Part shown: positions 23,487 through 32,644 of the stretch, in pieces
Layout: each line of letters begins with the position of its first letter
Numbering within the stretch: position 1 is the first letter of the stretch
NCBI GenBank assembly: GCA_003141715.1
Contig: PLNF01000037.1
Location: 1-43,474, forward strand
DNA: 43,474 nucleotides
Direction: 5' to 3'
Source of the DNA: Bacteroidales bacterium
Lineage (GTDB): Bacteria; Bacteroidota; Bacteroidia; Bacteroidales; VadinHA17
The notes under the pieces: model-generated
What the model was told of the DNA's origin: nothing
Databases searched by the model: none
The model's input: only the letters and a program-made list of their open reading frames with translations
Translations under genes and position numbers: made by a program

Positions 23487-24635
23487 ATGAATACATTCAA
23501 AAACATACCGATAATAATTCTTTTATTCATCTCTATTTCGGTTTTCTCACAGGTGCCGGCAACGACTTATTTCAGTACAGATTTAAAATTAGCGGATGTT
23601 AAAACAGTTCTTAAAGCAGTAGCCGACTGGCAGATCAGAACTCCGCTCACTCATGACCTTGCTGACTGGACAAATGGAGCACTTTATGCCGGTATGGTTG
23701 AGTGGGCGGGAATAGCAGGTGATAATTCATACTATGAATGGCTGAAAGAAATTTCAGAGAGAACAGGCTGGTCATACAGGGTCAGAGAGGATCCTCTTGG
23801 AAGGTATTATGCCGATGATTATTGTGTGGGACAGACTTATATTGAATTATATCGTAAATATAAGGAAAAGAGGATGATAGAACCGATGAGAAATTATCTG
23901 GATCAGATAATTAAGAATCCTGCAACAGGCGATCTTAAATTTGAAAATACAGATAATTACTGGTCGACTCAGCGATGGTCATGGTGCGATGCTCTTTTCA
24001 TGGGTCCTACAGTATGGGCAAAAATGGCCAATGTAACCGGCAAAAAAAAGTACCTTGATTTTATGTACAAGGAATATAAGGCAACCACAGATTATCTGTA
24101 CGATAAAGATGAAGATCTCTATTTCAGGGATTCTAATTATTTCACAAGAAAAGAAGCAAACGGCGCAAAAGTATTCTGGGGACGAGGTAATGGATGGGTG
24201 TTTGCCGGATTGCCAATTATCATAAGAGAACTTCCCGCAAATTATGAGCATAAAGATTATTTCGTGACTATTTATAAGAAAATGGCTGCGAAACTACTTA
24301 AATTGCAATCTATTGACGGGTTCTGGCATGCAAGCCTTCTCGATCCTGAAAGTTATCCAAATCCTGAGATGAGCGCGATTGCCTTTTTTGTTTATGGTAT
24401 GGCCTGGGGTGTAAATAATGGTTATCTTGACAGAACAACTTACCTTCCGGCGATAGTAAAAGGCTGGAAATCAATGGTTACATCTGTATTGCCCGATGGT
24501 AAGGTAGGATTTATTCAACCTATCGGAGCCGATCCCAAAAGTGTTACCAGTGAAATGACTGAAGTCTATGGCGTCGGCGGATTCCTGATGGCAGGTACGG
24601 AGATAACAAGGTTGATTGATAAAGGGATTCTTTAA
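23487..24635 (+). CDS. Unsaturated rhamnogalacturonyl/glucuronyl hydrolase, GH105
   Basis: A 382-residue exported enzyme. Signal peptide MNTFKNIPIIILLFISISVFSQ, then an alpha6/alpha6 barrel. Landmarks are LADWTNGALYAGMVEW with D60 and RWSWCDALFMGPTVWAKM with D168, corresponding to the two acidic residues of YteR; YCVGQTYIELY and FWGRGNGWVFAGLPIIIREL are also family-typical. It would remove the 4,5-unsaturated galacturonyl (or glucuronyl) residue left by pectate or rhamnogalacturonan lyases, producing 5-keto-4-deoxyuronate for KduI/KduD encoded downstream. It heads the plus-strand operon. A heptamer repeat starts at its stop codon. Confidence 0.9.
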   Translation: MNTFKNIPIIILLFISISVFSQVPATTYFSTDLKLADVKTVLKAVADWQIRTPLTHDLADWTNGALYAGMVEWAGIAGDNSYYEWLKEISERTGWSYRVREDPLGRYYADDYCVGQTYIELYRKYKEKRMIEPMRNYLDQIIKNPATGDLKFENTDNYWSTQRWSWCDALFMGPTVWAKMANVTGKKKYLDFMYKEYKATTDYLYDKDEDLYFRDSNYFTRKEANGAKVFWGRGNGWVFAGLPIIIRELPANYEHKDYFVTIYKKMAAKLLKLQSIDGFWHASLLDPESYPNPEMSAIAFFVYGMAWGVNNGYLDRTTYLPAIVKGWKSMVTSVLPDGKVGFIQPIGADPKSVTSEMTEVYGVGGFLMAGTEITRLIDKGIL

Positions 24636-24653
24636 TTTCTAATTCGTAATTTT
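24633..24653. repeat. TAATTYN heptamer repeat starting at the GH105 stop codon
   Basis: TAATTTC, TAATTCG and TAATTTT follow each other in 7-nt phase, and the first TAA is the stop codon itself. A related heptamer run is found at 32510-32530. Confidence 0.45.
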
Positions 24654-24660
24654 ATATAGT

Positions 24661-25863
24661 ATGAAACAAAAAGCTTTATTATTATTTGCAGCAACACTTT
24701 TTGTTGTTCAATTAGCTTATTGCCAGGGTTTTCTAAGAGCAAACGGGAAAGAAATCGTAAATAAAAAAGGCGAAAATGTTTTGCTCAGAGGAATTGGTCT
24801 TGGGGGCTGGATGCTGCAGGAACCTTATATGTTACAGCTCTCAGATGCAGCAGGCACCCAGACTGAAATAAAATCAAAGATCAGCGATTTAATCGGGCAG
24901 AAGAATTGTGAGGAATTCTACACTCGTTATCTGAATAATATGATAACTGAGAAAGATATTGATGCTCTCAAAAAATGGGGATTTAATTCAATACGGCTCC
25001 CAATGCATTACAATCTCTTCACTCTGCCAGTTGATAAAGAGCCAGTTAAAGGACAAAATACATGGTTAGAAACGGGTTTTAAATTAACTGATAACCTTCT
25101 TTCATGGTGTAAGAAAAACAAAATGTACCTGATTCTTGATCTCCATGCTACTCCGGGAGGACAGGGAAATGACCGGCCAATCGCAGACATAGATACACTT
25201 AGACCCAGGCTCTGGGAGAGCGAGGCAAATAAGAAAAAGACCATTGCGTTGTGGAAGAAGCTTGCTGAACGATATAAAGATGAAGAATGGATCGGGGGAT
25301 ATGACCTAATCAACGAAACCAATTATAAACTTGAGGGTAATGAATCTCTGAAAAAACTCTTTTCTGCAATTACCGGGGAGATTCGTATAGTTGACAAGAA
25401 ACATATTATTTTCATTGAAGGTAACCAGTTTGCAAATGATTATACCGGACTGACACCACCCTGGGATAATAATATGGTCTATAGTTTTCATAAGTATTGA
25501 AATCCGACCACTGTCGAGACAATTCAGAAGTATTTAGATATGAGAGAGAAATTTAATGTGCCCCTATGGATTGGAGAATCGGGTGAAAATACTAATGAAT
25601 GGTTCAGAGCCGCTGTGAATTTGTTTGAGACAAATAACATTGGCTGGTCATGGTGGACGATCAAAAAAATCGGTTCGGAGAGTAGTTTAATGACTATTTC
25701 AAAACCTGTGGGTTACCAGAAAATTATTGATTACTTGGCAGCCAAAGGGCCAAAACCAACTATTGAAGAGGCAAGGAAAACATTAATGGAATTGGCCGAG
25801 AATGTAAAGTTTGAAAATTGTAAGATAAATAATGAAGTGATGGAGGCGTTGTTTTTACGCTAA
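24661..25863 (+). pseudogene. Exported GH5 glycoside hydrolase with an in-frame TGA
   Basis: The frame encodes 400 residues with a signal peptide (MKQKALLLFAATLFVVQLAYC) and a GH5 barrel: LLRGIGLGGWMLQEPYM, WGFNSIRLPMHYNLF, YLILDLHATPGGQGND, DLINETN with the acid/base E219, and WIGESGENTNEW with the nucleophile E306. A TGA at 25498-25500 (codon 280) interrupts SFHKY/NPTTVE exactly where GH5 relatives have Trp; TGG to TGA is a single change. The truncated product would lack the nucleophile and be inactive. TGA serves as a normal stop in other genes here, so general recoding is unlikely. No other damage is seen, so the lesion is recent, a strain variant, or a sequence error. It lies between GH105 and kduI. 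Confidence 0.85.
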
Positions 25864-25880
25864 ACGCTAAACTAAATGTT

Positions 25881-26717
25881 ATGAAAGTAGAACTAAGATA
25901 TGCAGCTCATCCTGACGATGTAAAAAATTGGGATACAGCCAGACTTCGGAAAGAGTTTCTCATTGAAAACATCTTTATCCCAGATGAGATATCACTTGTC
26001 TATTCAATGTACGATCGTTTTATGGTCGGAGGCGCCATGCCGGTTAAGAAAAAGCTAATTCTTGAAAGTACGGATGAACTTAAATCTGAAAATTTCCTTG
26101 ACAGAAGGGAGATGGGAATTATCAATATTGGAGGAGACGCGGTGATTCATGCTAGTGGTAAGATATATAAAATCGGATTCAAGGAGGCTTTATACCTTGG
26201 CAAAGGTTCTTATGATGTCGTTTATAATTCGATAGATCCGGATAAACCAGCTAAACTATATATTAATTCAGCGCCTGCTCATCACGCATATCCTTCAAGG
26301 AAGGTTACACTCGCTGATGCAGAAGTAGTTATTATGGGATCTATGGAGTCTTCTAATCACCGAACAGTTAATAAGTTGCTTATTAACAGTGTCATCGAGA
26401 CTTGCCAGCTTCAGATGGGAATGACCGAACTTAAGACGGGCAGCGTTTGGAACACTATGCCGGTTCATACACATAAAAGAAGGATGGAAGCTTATTTCTA
26501 CTTTGAGTTGGCTGAAAAACAGACTATCTGTCATTTCATGGGTGACCCCGATGAAACAAGGCATATATGGATGAAGAATGAGCAGGCTGTCCTTTCGCCA
26601 TCATGGAGTATTCACAGTGCAGCAGGAACATCTAATTATTCTTTTATATGGGGTATGGCTGGAGAGAACCTCGATTACGGTGATATGGATATACGTCAAC
26701 CGGATACTTTAAAATAA
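25881..26717 (+). CDS. kduI: 5-dehydro-4-deoxy-D-glucuronate isomerase
   Basis: A 278-residue cytosolic double-cupin enzyme that isomerises 5-keto-4-deoxyuronate to 2,5-diketo-3-deoxygluconate. The zinc ligands fall at H196, H198, E203 (MPVHTHKRRMEAYFYF) and H245 (WSIHSAAGTSNYSFIWGMAGEN), the same numbering and total length as E. coli KduI. The N-terminal MKVELRYAAHPDDVKNWDTARLRKEFL is also typical. It sits 18 nt after the GH5 frame and 12 nt before kduD in the pectin operon. Confidence 0.96.
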   Translation: MKVELRYAAHPDDVKNWDTARLRKEFLIENIFIPDEISLVYSMYDRFMVGGAMPVKKKLILESTDELKSENFLDRREMGIINIGGDAVIHASGKIYKIGFKEALYLGKGSYDVVYNSIDPDKPAKLYINSAPAHHAYPSRKVTLADAEVVIMGSMESSNHRTVNKLLINSVIETCQLQMGMTELKTGSVWNTMPVHTHKRRMEAYFYFELAEKQTICHFMGDPDETRHIWMKNEQAVLSPSWSIHSAAGTSNYSFIWGMAGENLDYGDMDIRQPDTLK

Positions 26718-26728
26718 TAAATTATATT

Positions 26729-27517
26729 ATGAAAGATTTATTTGATCTTACCGGGAAAGTTGCACTTGTAACAGGCGGTACACAAGGGATAGGACTCGCA
26801 ATAGGATTATTATTGGGAAAAGCCGGAGCCAGAGTATGCGTTAATGGTCGCAATGATGAAAAGCTTCAGGGTTGTAAGGAGGCATTTAAAAATGAAGGAC
26901 TGGATGTTTTAACCCTGAATTTCGATGTTACCGATGAGCATGAAGTAGATAAAGGAATATCTCTGATCGAAAAAAGTGTAGGTTCCGTTGATATTCTTGT
27001 TAATAATGCCGGTATCATAAAAAGGATACCTATACTTGATATGGCCATAGCCGAATTCAAGCAGGTAATTGATGTTGATCTTGTTGCGCCTTTGATAGTT
27101 TCAAAACGGGTTGTACCTAAGATGATTGAAAAGCACAGCGGAAAGATCATTAATATGTGTTCCATGATGAGTGTATATGGCAGGAATACAGTATCGGCAT
27201 ATGCTTCGGCTAAAGGAGGACTGAAGCTTCTGACTCAGAATATGACATGTGAATGGGCAAAGTACAATATTCAGATCAATGGTATTGGACCTGGTTATAT
27301 TGCCACTTCACTAACAGCTCCATTACGTGAAAACGGGCACCCTTTTAATGATCTTGTTATGACACGCACACCAGCAGGCAGATGGGGTGAACCTGAGGAT
27401 GTGGCTAATGCAGCTCTCTTCCTGGCCTCAAAAGCCAGCAACTTTGTCAACGGACATATCCTGTATGTTGATGGAGGAATCCTTGCCAACTTCGGGTACT
27501 TAAAGGGGGAAAATTAG
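26729..27517 (+). CDS. kduD: 2-keto-3-deoxygluconate dehydrogenase (KduD-type SDR)
   Basis: A 262-residue short-chain dehydrogenase: cofactor motif TGGTQGIGLAIGLLLGKAGA (16-35), NNAG at about 91-94, active-site MCSMMSVYGRNTVSAYASAKGG with Ser, Tyr and Lys, and the KduD/gluconate 5-dehydrogenase tail TPAGRWGEPEDVANAALFLASKASNFVNG followed by DGG. Placement directly after kduI argues for reduction of 2,5-diketo-3-deoxygluconate to KDG. Gluconate 5-dehydrogenase is the alternative name often given to this clade. Its stop overlaps the stop of the convergent membrane-protein gene by 4 nt. Confidence 0.87.
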   Translation: MKDLFDLTGKVALVTGGTQGIGLAIGLLLGKAGARVCVNGRNDEKLQGCKEAFKNEGLDVLTLNFDVTDEHEVDKGISLIEKSVGSVDILVNNAGIIKRIPILDMAIAEFKQVIDVDLVAPLIVSKRVVPKMIEKHSGKIINMCSMMSVYGRNTVSAYASAKGGLKLLTQNMTCEWAKYNIQINGIGPGYIATSLTAPLRENGHPFNDLVMTRTPAGRWGEPEDVANAALFLASKASNFVNGHILYVDGGILANFGYLKGEN

Positions 27518-28440
27518 CCTTTCTTCTCCGGATTATCCGGATGATCATCTGAATAAGGTTTGGCATACAGGTCTTCAACTCTGACCCTGTTATTCTCAGT
27601 ATCTACAGTTGGAATGATCTGAATTTGCTCTTCTCCTGCCTTACCATGGAAATACAGAATACAGGCAAAGATTGGTATTACAGGAAGCGTAAGAGCACTT
27701 ACTATTGCTGACAGGATGATGAATAAAGGTTTGGTTGTAACATCAACCAGTTTCGAGGCATCATCCGGATTTACAATTGTCTTTATAAAATTTCCTGTGA
27801 AAGGAAGGAGTATAATTCCGGAAAGGATTACCGATATAACCAGCATAATTATAATAAAAACACTTACCCAGCCTATATTCGACCAGAAGTTTTTATGAGT
27901 AAGTTTTATAGTTCTTGAGATAGTAGAGCCAATATTTATTCCTTCAACCATCATTATAGGCAAGATGAAAAGGTAAAGTGTCACTACATATAACATCGCG
28001 AAGAATGCACCTATAATGAGTACAAAGATTCCCAGAATTATAGCTATTGTTCCTGCAAAGGCAAGAAGGACCATAATAATCAGATATGGGATAAAATACT
28101 TCAGAGATTTCACTATTGAAATTAAAACAGTATTCTCATTGTCCAGAGGGTTAAAGATTATATAGTATTGAAGAATAGTTGTAAAAAGAAGATTTATCAG
28201 AGAGATCACCAAAATAGGGATGAGAAAACCCTTTATCTTTTCGAGCAAAAGCATTGGATCAGTTATTGCAGACAATTCCTTAATATTCACCAGATTTGAA
28301 GCATATTGCATCACCAGAGACATGACAAATGACATTATAAATAATGGCAGGAATTTCTTTTTATAAAACGCCCACAACGAGTTCATAGCACTATCAATAT
28401 TATGTCTGTGGTAAAGAGGGTGGTTGCTGAACTGATCCAT
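27514..28440 (-). CDS. Multi-pass membrane protein of unknown function
   Basis: A 308-residue protein with about six hydrophobic segments (roughly residues 28-48, 70-95, 115-140, 142-165, 190-216 and 237-265). The block INIGSTISRTIKLTHKNFWSNIGWV between segments resembles the glycerophosphodiesterase-membrane/DUF975 type of integral proteins. A charged cytosolic tail (VEDLYAKPYSDDHPDNPEKKG) ends the protein. I do not recognise a function. It converges on kduD and is followed upstream (38-nt gap) by the alpha/beta hydrolase gene in the same direction. Confidence 0.65.
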   Translation of the reverse strand: MDQFSNHPLYHRHNIDSAMNSLWAFYKKKFLPLFIMSFVMSLVMQYASNLVNIKELSAITDPMLLLEKIKGFLIPILVISLINLLFTTILQYYIIFNPLDNENTVLISIVKSLKYFIPYLIIMVLLAFAGTIAIILGIFVLIIGAFFAMLYVVTLYLFILPIMMVEGINIGSTISRTIKLTHKNFWSNIGWVSVFIIIMLVISVILSGIILLPFTGNFIKTIVNPDDASKLVDVTTKPLFIILSAIVSALTLPVIPIFACILYFHGKAGEEQIQIIPTVDTENNRVRVEDLYAKPYSDDHPDNPEKKG

Positions 28441-28478
28441 GAAGAAATAATTTTAAATGTTTGCAAATTTAGACATTA

Positions 28479-29579
28479 TTACCTTCCAGCCTTTTGTTGT
28501 TCCAAAAGAATTTCCTTTAGTATCCTGTCAAATTTTTCAGGTTCCTCAAAAATAGGGGAATGAGCTGAATTCTCAAAAGAGTAAAACTTCTTCAAAGGTG
28601 CCTGCAGGCTGTCAAAGTATTCTTTCGCAATTGCATAGCTTGTCTCGTAATCAGATGTACCCTGCAAAATATAGACAGGAATCTGTTGCGATGGAATAGC
28701 TTTAAAGAGATTTGTTTTCATTATTGTATCCCATAAATAGTTTCTTGAAAACTTCATTCCTTTTAAATACCTGATCTTATCAGATAAACTGTATTCCTTA
28801 CAAAAAAGGATCGGTTTTACTGCCTGCGGATAAAAGTTCCCTTTTTTAACTGCACCTCCATACCTGATAACATACTTTCTCTGTGTCATCATTTTGTCAA
28901 TGGCCTCTTTGGGATCAGAGTAGGGAGGCGGACCTATTTCTTCAAGGGTCCGGATGGCTTTTTTATCCTTTAATTCTCTGGCTCTGAACAAAACAAAATC
29001 ATATGAAATTTTTTCGGAACGTTCCTGATTTCCAACCTGTCCGACTGATATGAAAGCATAATAATACTGAGGGAATTTATTCGCAGTAAATGCTCCCAGC
29101 ATAGATCCCCAGGAATGTCCTAGAAGATATATTTCTTTGCGGTTAAATCTATGGATCAGATATTCTGAAACCTTTCCGGCATCATCAACAAACTGAGATA
29201 GAGTCATCGTCTCGGGAGGAATATTTTTTGAATAAGAAAGCCCTGCACCACGCTGATCCCAATAACAAACAACAAACATATCCTCAATCCAGGGATTAAA
29301 CTTCCGTACAAAGGGGAACTCCGGATCCCCCGGTCCGCCATGAAGATATAACAGCACTGGCTTTGTGGTATCGCTGCCACGGATTATCATGCTTTGATCG
29401 AGGCTATTAATTTTTAAAGTTACAGTAACTGCAATACTTACCGGTGCCTTTTTCCCATCCTGGGTTAAAAATGGCCTTGAACTCCCCGGACTCTCAATCA
29501 TTACAAGAACGAAAAGGATAATCATCAACAGGATAATCCTTCCTGAAACTAACAGGCCATTATGCCGGATCTTTCTCAT
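28479..29579 (-). CDS. Membrane-anchored alpha/beta hydrolase, proline-iminopeptidase-like
   Basis: A 366-residue protein with an N-terminal hydrophobic segment (IILLMIILFVLVMIE, about 13-27) acting as signal or anchor. The hydrolase part has the oxyanion HGGPGDPEFP, CYWDQRGAGLSYS, nucleophile elbow LLGHSWGSMLGAF, the Asp in LQGTSDYETSY and the His in ENSAHSPIFEEPEKF. The HGGPG plus DQRGAG combination is that of prolyl iminopeptidase-like serine hydrolases (S33). Location is probably periplasmic. The substrate is unknown. It may be cotranscribed with the membrane protein downstream. Confidence 0.8.
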   Translation of the reverse strand: MRKIRHNGLLVSGRIILLMIILFVLVMIESPGSSRPFLTQDGKKAPVSIAVTVTLKINSLDQSMIIRGSDTTKPVLLYLHGGPGDPEFPFVRKFNPWIEDMFVVCYWDQRGAGLSYSKNIPPETMTLSQFVDDAGKVSEYLIHRFNRKEIYLLGHSWGSMLGAFTANKFPQYYYAFISVGQVGNQERSEKISYDFVLFRARELKDKKAIRTLEEIGPPPYSDPKEAIDKMMTQRKYVIRYGGAVKKGNFYPQAVKPILFCKEYSLSDKIRYLKGMKFSRNYLWDTIMKTNLFKAIPSQQIPVYILQGTSDYETSYAIAKEYFDSLQAPLKKFYSFENSAHSPIFEEPEKFDRILKEILLEQQKAGR

Positions 29580-29653
29580 TATTTATTATTTGCTAATATT
29601 TGATATTTAATTTATTACCCGCTCTATAGTTTTGAAAAAAGCAAATATAGGAA

Positions 29654-29760
29654 TAATGGCACAATGGCACAACGGCACAACGGCACAACGGCTCAAGGGC
29701 GCAGGTTACAGGGCAAAGAAGGACAACAAGACTGCAGGACAGCAGGACCGAAAGACTCCT
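29654..29760. repeat. Octamer arrays: CAAYGGCN, then diverged GACTGCAG-like units
   Basis: TAATGGCA, CAATGGCA, CAACGGCA, CAACGGCA, CAACGGCT and CAAGGGCG run in exact 8-nt phase (29654-29701). After diverged units come GACTGCAG, GACAGCAG, GACCGAAA and GACTCCTG (29731-29762), still with period 8. Both unit families occur elsewhere in the window (16312-16343 and 34534-34573). Confidence 0.7.
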
Positions 29761-29842
29761 GTACCGCATACCTGTTTTAAACATTTCAGCATTTTATTTG
29801 TTTAATTGTCTTATAAAAGTATCTACAGATTTAAATAATCAA

Positions 29843-29850
29843 TAATTTTG
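29843..29850 (+). promoter_or_regulatory. Candidate -7 element of the lipoprotein/rhodanese operon
   Basis: TAATTTTG matches TAnnTTTG, 31 nt before the lipoprotein ATG. No TTTG is found at the expected -33 spacing. Confidence 0.35.
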
Positions 29851-29881
29851 ATAATTAATTTAAACTAAAACAATTAAGAAT

Positions 29882-30946
29882 ATGAAATTGAGTAAGCTTA
29901 TTATTTATTTAATCCTGACAATAGCACTCGGGATTGGTATTGTTTCGTGTACCAGTACAACAACGAATAAAAATATACGCACTGGTATAGAATATTACAG
30001 GAACCTGCAATTCAGTGAAACACCTTATGATATTGAAAAAGGAACCCACCCGCTTACTGCTGATCAGGCAAAAAATATTAACAGCTATAAATTTTTCTAT
30101 GACAAATCAGGACGCCTTTTATCAGTAGAATTTGTACGGAATAATGTACTTCTTGGCTACTCTTCAATGCAGGGAGCTGCAAAAATTACCTATGATTATG
30201 TCAATGGTAAGCAGATAAAACATTTTTTTAACAAGGATAACGAACCGATTGAATCAGCAGGGATATTCGCTGCAGAATATGCACTTGATGCAAGTGGGAA
30301 CAGGGTAGGCTTAATGTTCTTAGGAAAAGACGGATCGATGGTTGAAAACAGGAATAAAATTCATTCATGGACATGGACAGTCCTACCTGATGGGATGGTA
30401 AGGGAACTCCGTTACAATCTTAAAGGAGAAGAAACTGTTATGAATCCTTTCTGCCCGTTTTATGAACTCAGGTTTACATACAATGACAAAGGGTATACGA
30501 CAAGAATGGCAAATTTTAAAGCCGATACACTTTATAACTGCACAGCGGAGAACTGCGGTGATATCGGAGTTTCTTATTTCACTTTCACTCCTAACCAGAA
30601 TGGCGATCTTGAAAGCTTCTCAGTTTTTAACGTGAGAGGGCAGATGTCAAATCTTTACTGGGGATGGTCAAAACGTATCAGCAAGTACGATGAAAATGGT
30701 TATGTTTTAGAGACTGTATTATATGACCAGGATAACGAATATGTTGGTGGTAAACTTGTTCCTGTAAATCAGAATACCTATGATAGTCATGGTGCTCTTA
30801 TTGAGGTCAAAAATATGGATAAGGACAGAAAATTAATAAATAGCCCCGAAAACGGCGTTGCTATTACTGAATACAAATATGATGAACTTGGTAATCGCAT
30901 CGAGACCCTCACGTTTGATAAGGACAAAGTTCCGGTAAAAGTTTAA
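29882..30946 (+). CDS. Lipoprotein with YD/RHS-like repeats, function unknown
   Basis: A 354-residue protein with a lipoprotein signal (LTIALGIGIVSC, lipid Cys23). The mature part consists of about eight repeats of roughly 35-45 residues with a Tyr-x-x-x-Gly-x-x core, for example FFYDKSGRLLSVEF, ITYDYVNGKQIKHF, SKYDENGYVLETVLYD, NTYDSHGALIEVKN and YKYDELGNRIETLTFD. These look like the YD repeats of RHS proteins but without an RHS core or toxin domain, and are more like the solitary repeat lipoproteins of Bacteroidota. It precedes the rhodanese lipoprotein gene by 22 nt and is probably cotranscribed. Role unknown; a scaffold or binding protein on the membrane is a guess. Confidence 0.6.
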   Translation: MKLSKLIIYLILTIALGIGIVSCTSTTTNKNIRTGIEYYRNLQFSETPYDIEKGTHPLTADQAKNINSYKFFYDKSGRLLSVEFVRNNVLLGYSSMQGAAKITYDYVNGKQIKHFFNKDNEPIESAGIFAAEYALDASGNRVGLMFLGKDGSMVENRNKIHSWTWTVLPDGMVRELRYNLKGEETVMNPFCPFYELRFTYNDKGYTTRMANFKADTLYNCTAENCGDIGVSYFTFTPNQNGDLESFSVFNVRGQMSNLYWGWSKRISKYDENGYVLETVLYDQDNEYVGGKLVPVNQNTYDSHGALIEVKNMDKDRKLINSPENGVAITEYKYDELGNRIETLTFDKDKVPVKV

Positions 30947-30968
30947 CAAGTTCTGAAATTGCATTTAT

Positions 30969-32003
30969 ATGAAGAAACAATACTTTTCATTATTCATTTT
31001 TATACTTTTTTGCGTCTTCTCTTTTACAGGATGCAAAGGAAAAAAAACGGAGAATAAACAGGAAGTGGTTCAGAAGGTTACCAAGCCTGTGGCAATCGGA
31101 AATGAGACTTTGCTCTTACTGAAGGATCTCAAGGAGAATGGTGATTATGTAAATAGTAAAGTATTCCCATCGCTGATCAAAGCCTCGATAGTAAATGAAA
31201 GTCTTGGCAATAATATTCTTGTTGTTGACCTGCGGTCTTCAAAACAGTATTCTGAAGGCCACATTAAAGGTGCAGTGAATAAGAAATTTGAAGAAGTTCC
31301 TTCCTATTTTGAAACCGGAATTAAACCATTTGAATATGACAAGATAATAATGGTAAGTGAAGATGGCCAGGTATCGAGTTATGCGACATGCCTGTTAAGG
31401 CTGATGGGATATGGTAATGTATATTCCATGAGATGGGGAATGAGTGCTTGGAATAACAAGTACGCTCAGGAGGGATGGCTTAAAGGAGTATCCGGAAAGT
31501 ACGAATCTAAAGTTGAAAATACTGTAAATGAAAGACCCTCTTTGCTTGGGATGCCCGAGCTCAAAACAGGTTTATTGACAGGATCTGAAATAGGAGCAGC
31601 AAGATTCCGGAAGTTGTTTGAAGAAGGAGCGGCAGACATACTTATAACAGCTGATGAGGTATTCAGCAATCCGCAGAAGTACTTTATAATAAATCTGGAC
31701 AGGAAAGACAAATATGAGGATGGACATATACCCGGATCTGTAAGATATAAACCGGAAGGTACTTTGGGATATACAGATGAGATGGCCTCTATTCCATTTG
31801 ATAAATCTGTAGTCGTTTATTGCGGAACAGGTCACAATTCAGGATTTGCAACAGCTTATCTGCGTCTTTTTGGTTATGATGCACATACACTTAAATATGG
31901 TAATAACGGTTTTATGTATGACAAAATGGTTAAACAAAGAACCGCTTTATCGTGGCTTCCTTTTACATCAGCAGATGTTAATAATTTTGAAGTGGTAAAA
32001 TAG
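30969..32003 (+). CDS. Lipoprotein with two rhodanese domains
   Basis: A 344-residue protein with lipobox FTGC (Cys22), so it is membrane-anchored outside the cytosol. Domain 1 (about 75-180) has VVDLRSSKQYSEGHIKGAVN but at the catalytic loop shows VSEDGQVSS without Cys. Domain 2 (about 215-325) has INLDRKDKYEDGHIPGSVRY and a complete active loop YCGTGHNSG with Cys. It could move sulfane sulfur between small donors and acceptors. It faces, across 33 nt, two more rhodanese-like genes and a YeeE/YedE transporter on the other strand, which suggests a sulfur uptake or trafficking system. Confidence 0.8.
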   Translation: MKKQYFSLFIFILFCVFSFTGCKGKKTENKQEVVQKVTKPVAIGNETLLLLKDLKENGDYVNSKVFPSLIKASIVNESLGNNILVVDLRSSKQYSEGHIKGAVNKKFEEVPSYFETGIKPFEYDKIIMVSEDGQVSSYATCLLRLMGYGNVYSMRWGMSAWNNKYAQEGWLKGVSGKYESKVENTVNERPSLLGMPELKTGLLTGSEIGAARFRKLFEEGAADILITADEVFSNPQKYFIINLDRKDKYEDGHIPGSVRYKPEGTLGYTDEMASIPFDKSVVVYCGTGHNSGFATAYLRLFGYDAHTLKYGNNGFMYDKMVKQRTALSWLPFTSADVNNFEVVK

Positions 32004-32036
32004 TTTTTCTGACTTTTCTGATACCAGTAATTCCAA

Positions 32037-32495
32037 TCAGTTCAATAAAGTATCTGACCGGAATTTGTATTTAAAGACCTCATTGTCAGCATTATTAGTG
32101 AGAATATAAAGATTCCTGCAACCCATCTGACTGAGTATCATCCATATCCTTGCCGACAAACCCGGTTCTGAAGAAAAAAGCAGTATCGGACCATCATGTT
32201 TCATGATCATAGTAACCTGTTTTTTACTCAGAACTGAATCTGCAGGGATGTTTTGTGCATCACTGGTTAGCTCCCTGATCAGGCTGACATCTTTATCAAG
32301 ATTGATTATCAGGTTTTTCCCTTTAAGGGATCCAACCTGTTCTATAGTTATTCTATTTGATTGTTTTAATGATGGTTCAGCCCATTTTTTTGCGTCATTT
32401 TTGAAATGGTTCAAACCTGATGATCTGACAATAATAAGGACCAATAATATCAGAACAATAGCAATTACTACTCTATTTTTTTTTATTAATTCCAT
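32037..32495 (-). CDS. Membrane-anchored, degenerate rhodanese-like protein
   Basis: A 152-residue protein starting at the ATG at 32495 (an adjacent TTG at 32498 is also possible). The N-terminal helix (VVIAIVLILLVLIIV) anchors a domain with NLIINLDKDVS, PILLFSSEPGLSARIWMILSQMGCRNLYILTNN. This last block matches the rhodanese active-loop strand and following helix, but the loop has Ser residues and no Cys, so sulfur transfer in the usual way is not expected. It lies downstream of the 203-residue rhodanese-like gene in the same direction. Assignment as rhodanese-like is by pattern and context. Confidence 0.6.
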   Translation of the reverse strand: MELIKKNRVVIAIVLILLVLIIVRSSGLNHFKNDAKKWAEPSLKQSNRITIEQVGSLKGKNLIINLDKDVSLIRELTSDAQNIPADSVLSKKQVTMIMKHDGPILLFSSEPGLSARIWMILSQMGCRNLYILTNNADNEVFKYKFRSDTLLN

Positions 32496-32509
32496 CAATT
32501 TTTATTCCT

Positions 32510-32585
32510 GATTTCTAATTTCTAATTCCTGTTGCCTTCGCCTTTACCCTGCTGCTTTCTACTTTTTACTTTTTGCCTTTTGCCA
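32510..32585. repeat. Heptamer repeats AATTTCT and TACTTTT in the rhodanese spacer
   Basis: GATTTCT, AATTTCT, AATTCCT (32510-32530) and CTACTTT, TTACTTT, TTGCCTT, TTGCCAC (32559-32586) run with period 7. GCAGTCTGGCTCC at 32590-32602 also occurs in the element at 39712-39842. No gene is seen between 32496 and 32644. Confidence 0.5.
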
Positions 32586-32644
32586 CCCCTGCAGTCTGGC
32601 TCCACCCTAAAATTTCCCACCGGGCAATTTCTTAACGATCGTAC

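Larger units (their letters stand above)
29580..29881. other. Gene-free 302-bp divergent spacer
   Basis: Between the hydrolase and the YD-repeat-like lipoprotein. It holds the octamer arrays at 29654-29760 and a -7 element at 29843-29850. I see no RNA gene or further coding sequence in it. Confidence 0.6.

Noticed and set aside
24661-25863. TGA read as Trp (alternative genetic code)
   Set aside because: TGA ends other intact genes here, for example the porin and the Gfo/Idh gene, so a code change is not supported.
29593-29784. Short Cys-rich open frame on the minus strand
   Set aside because: It is the translation of the octamer arrays (repeated CAVVPLC-like residues), not a gene.
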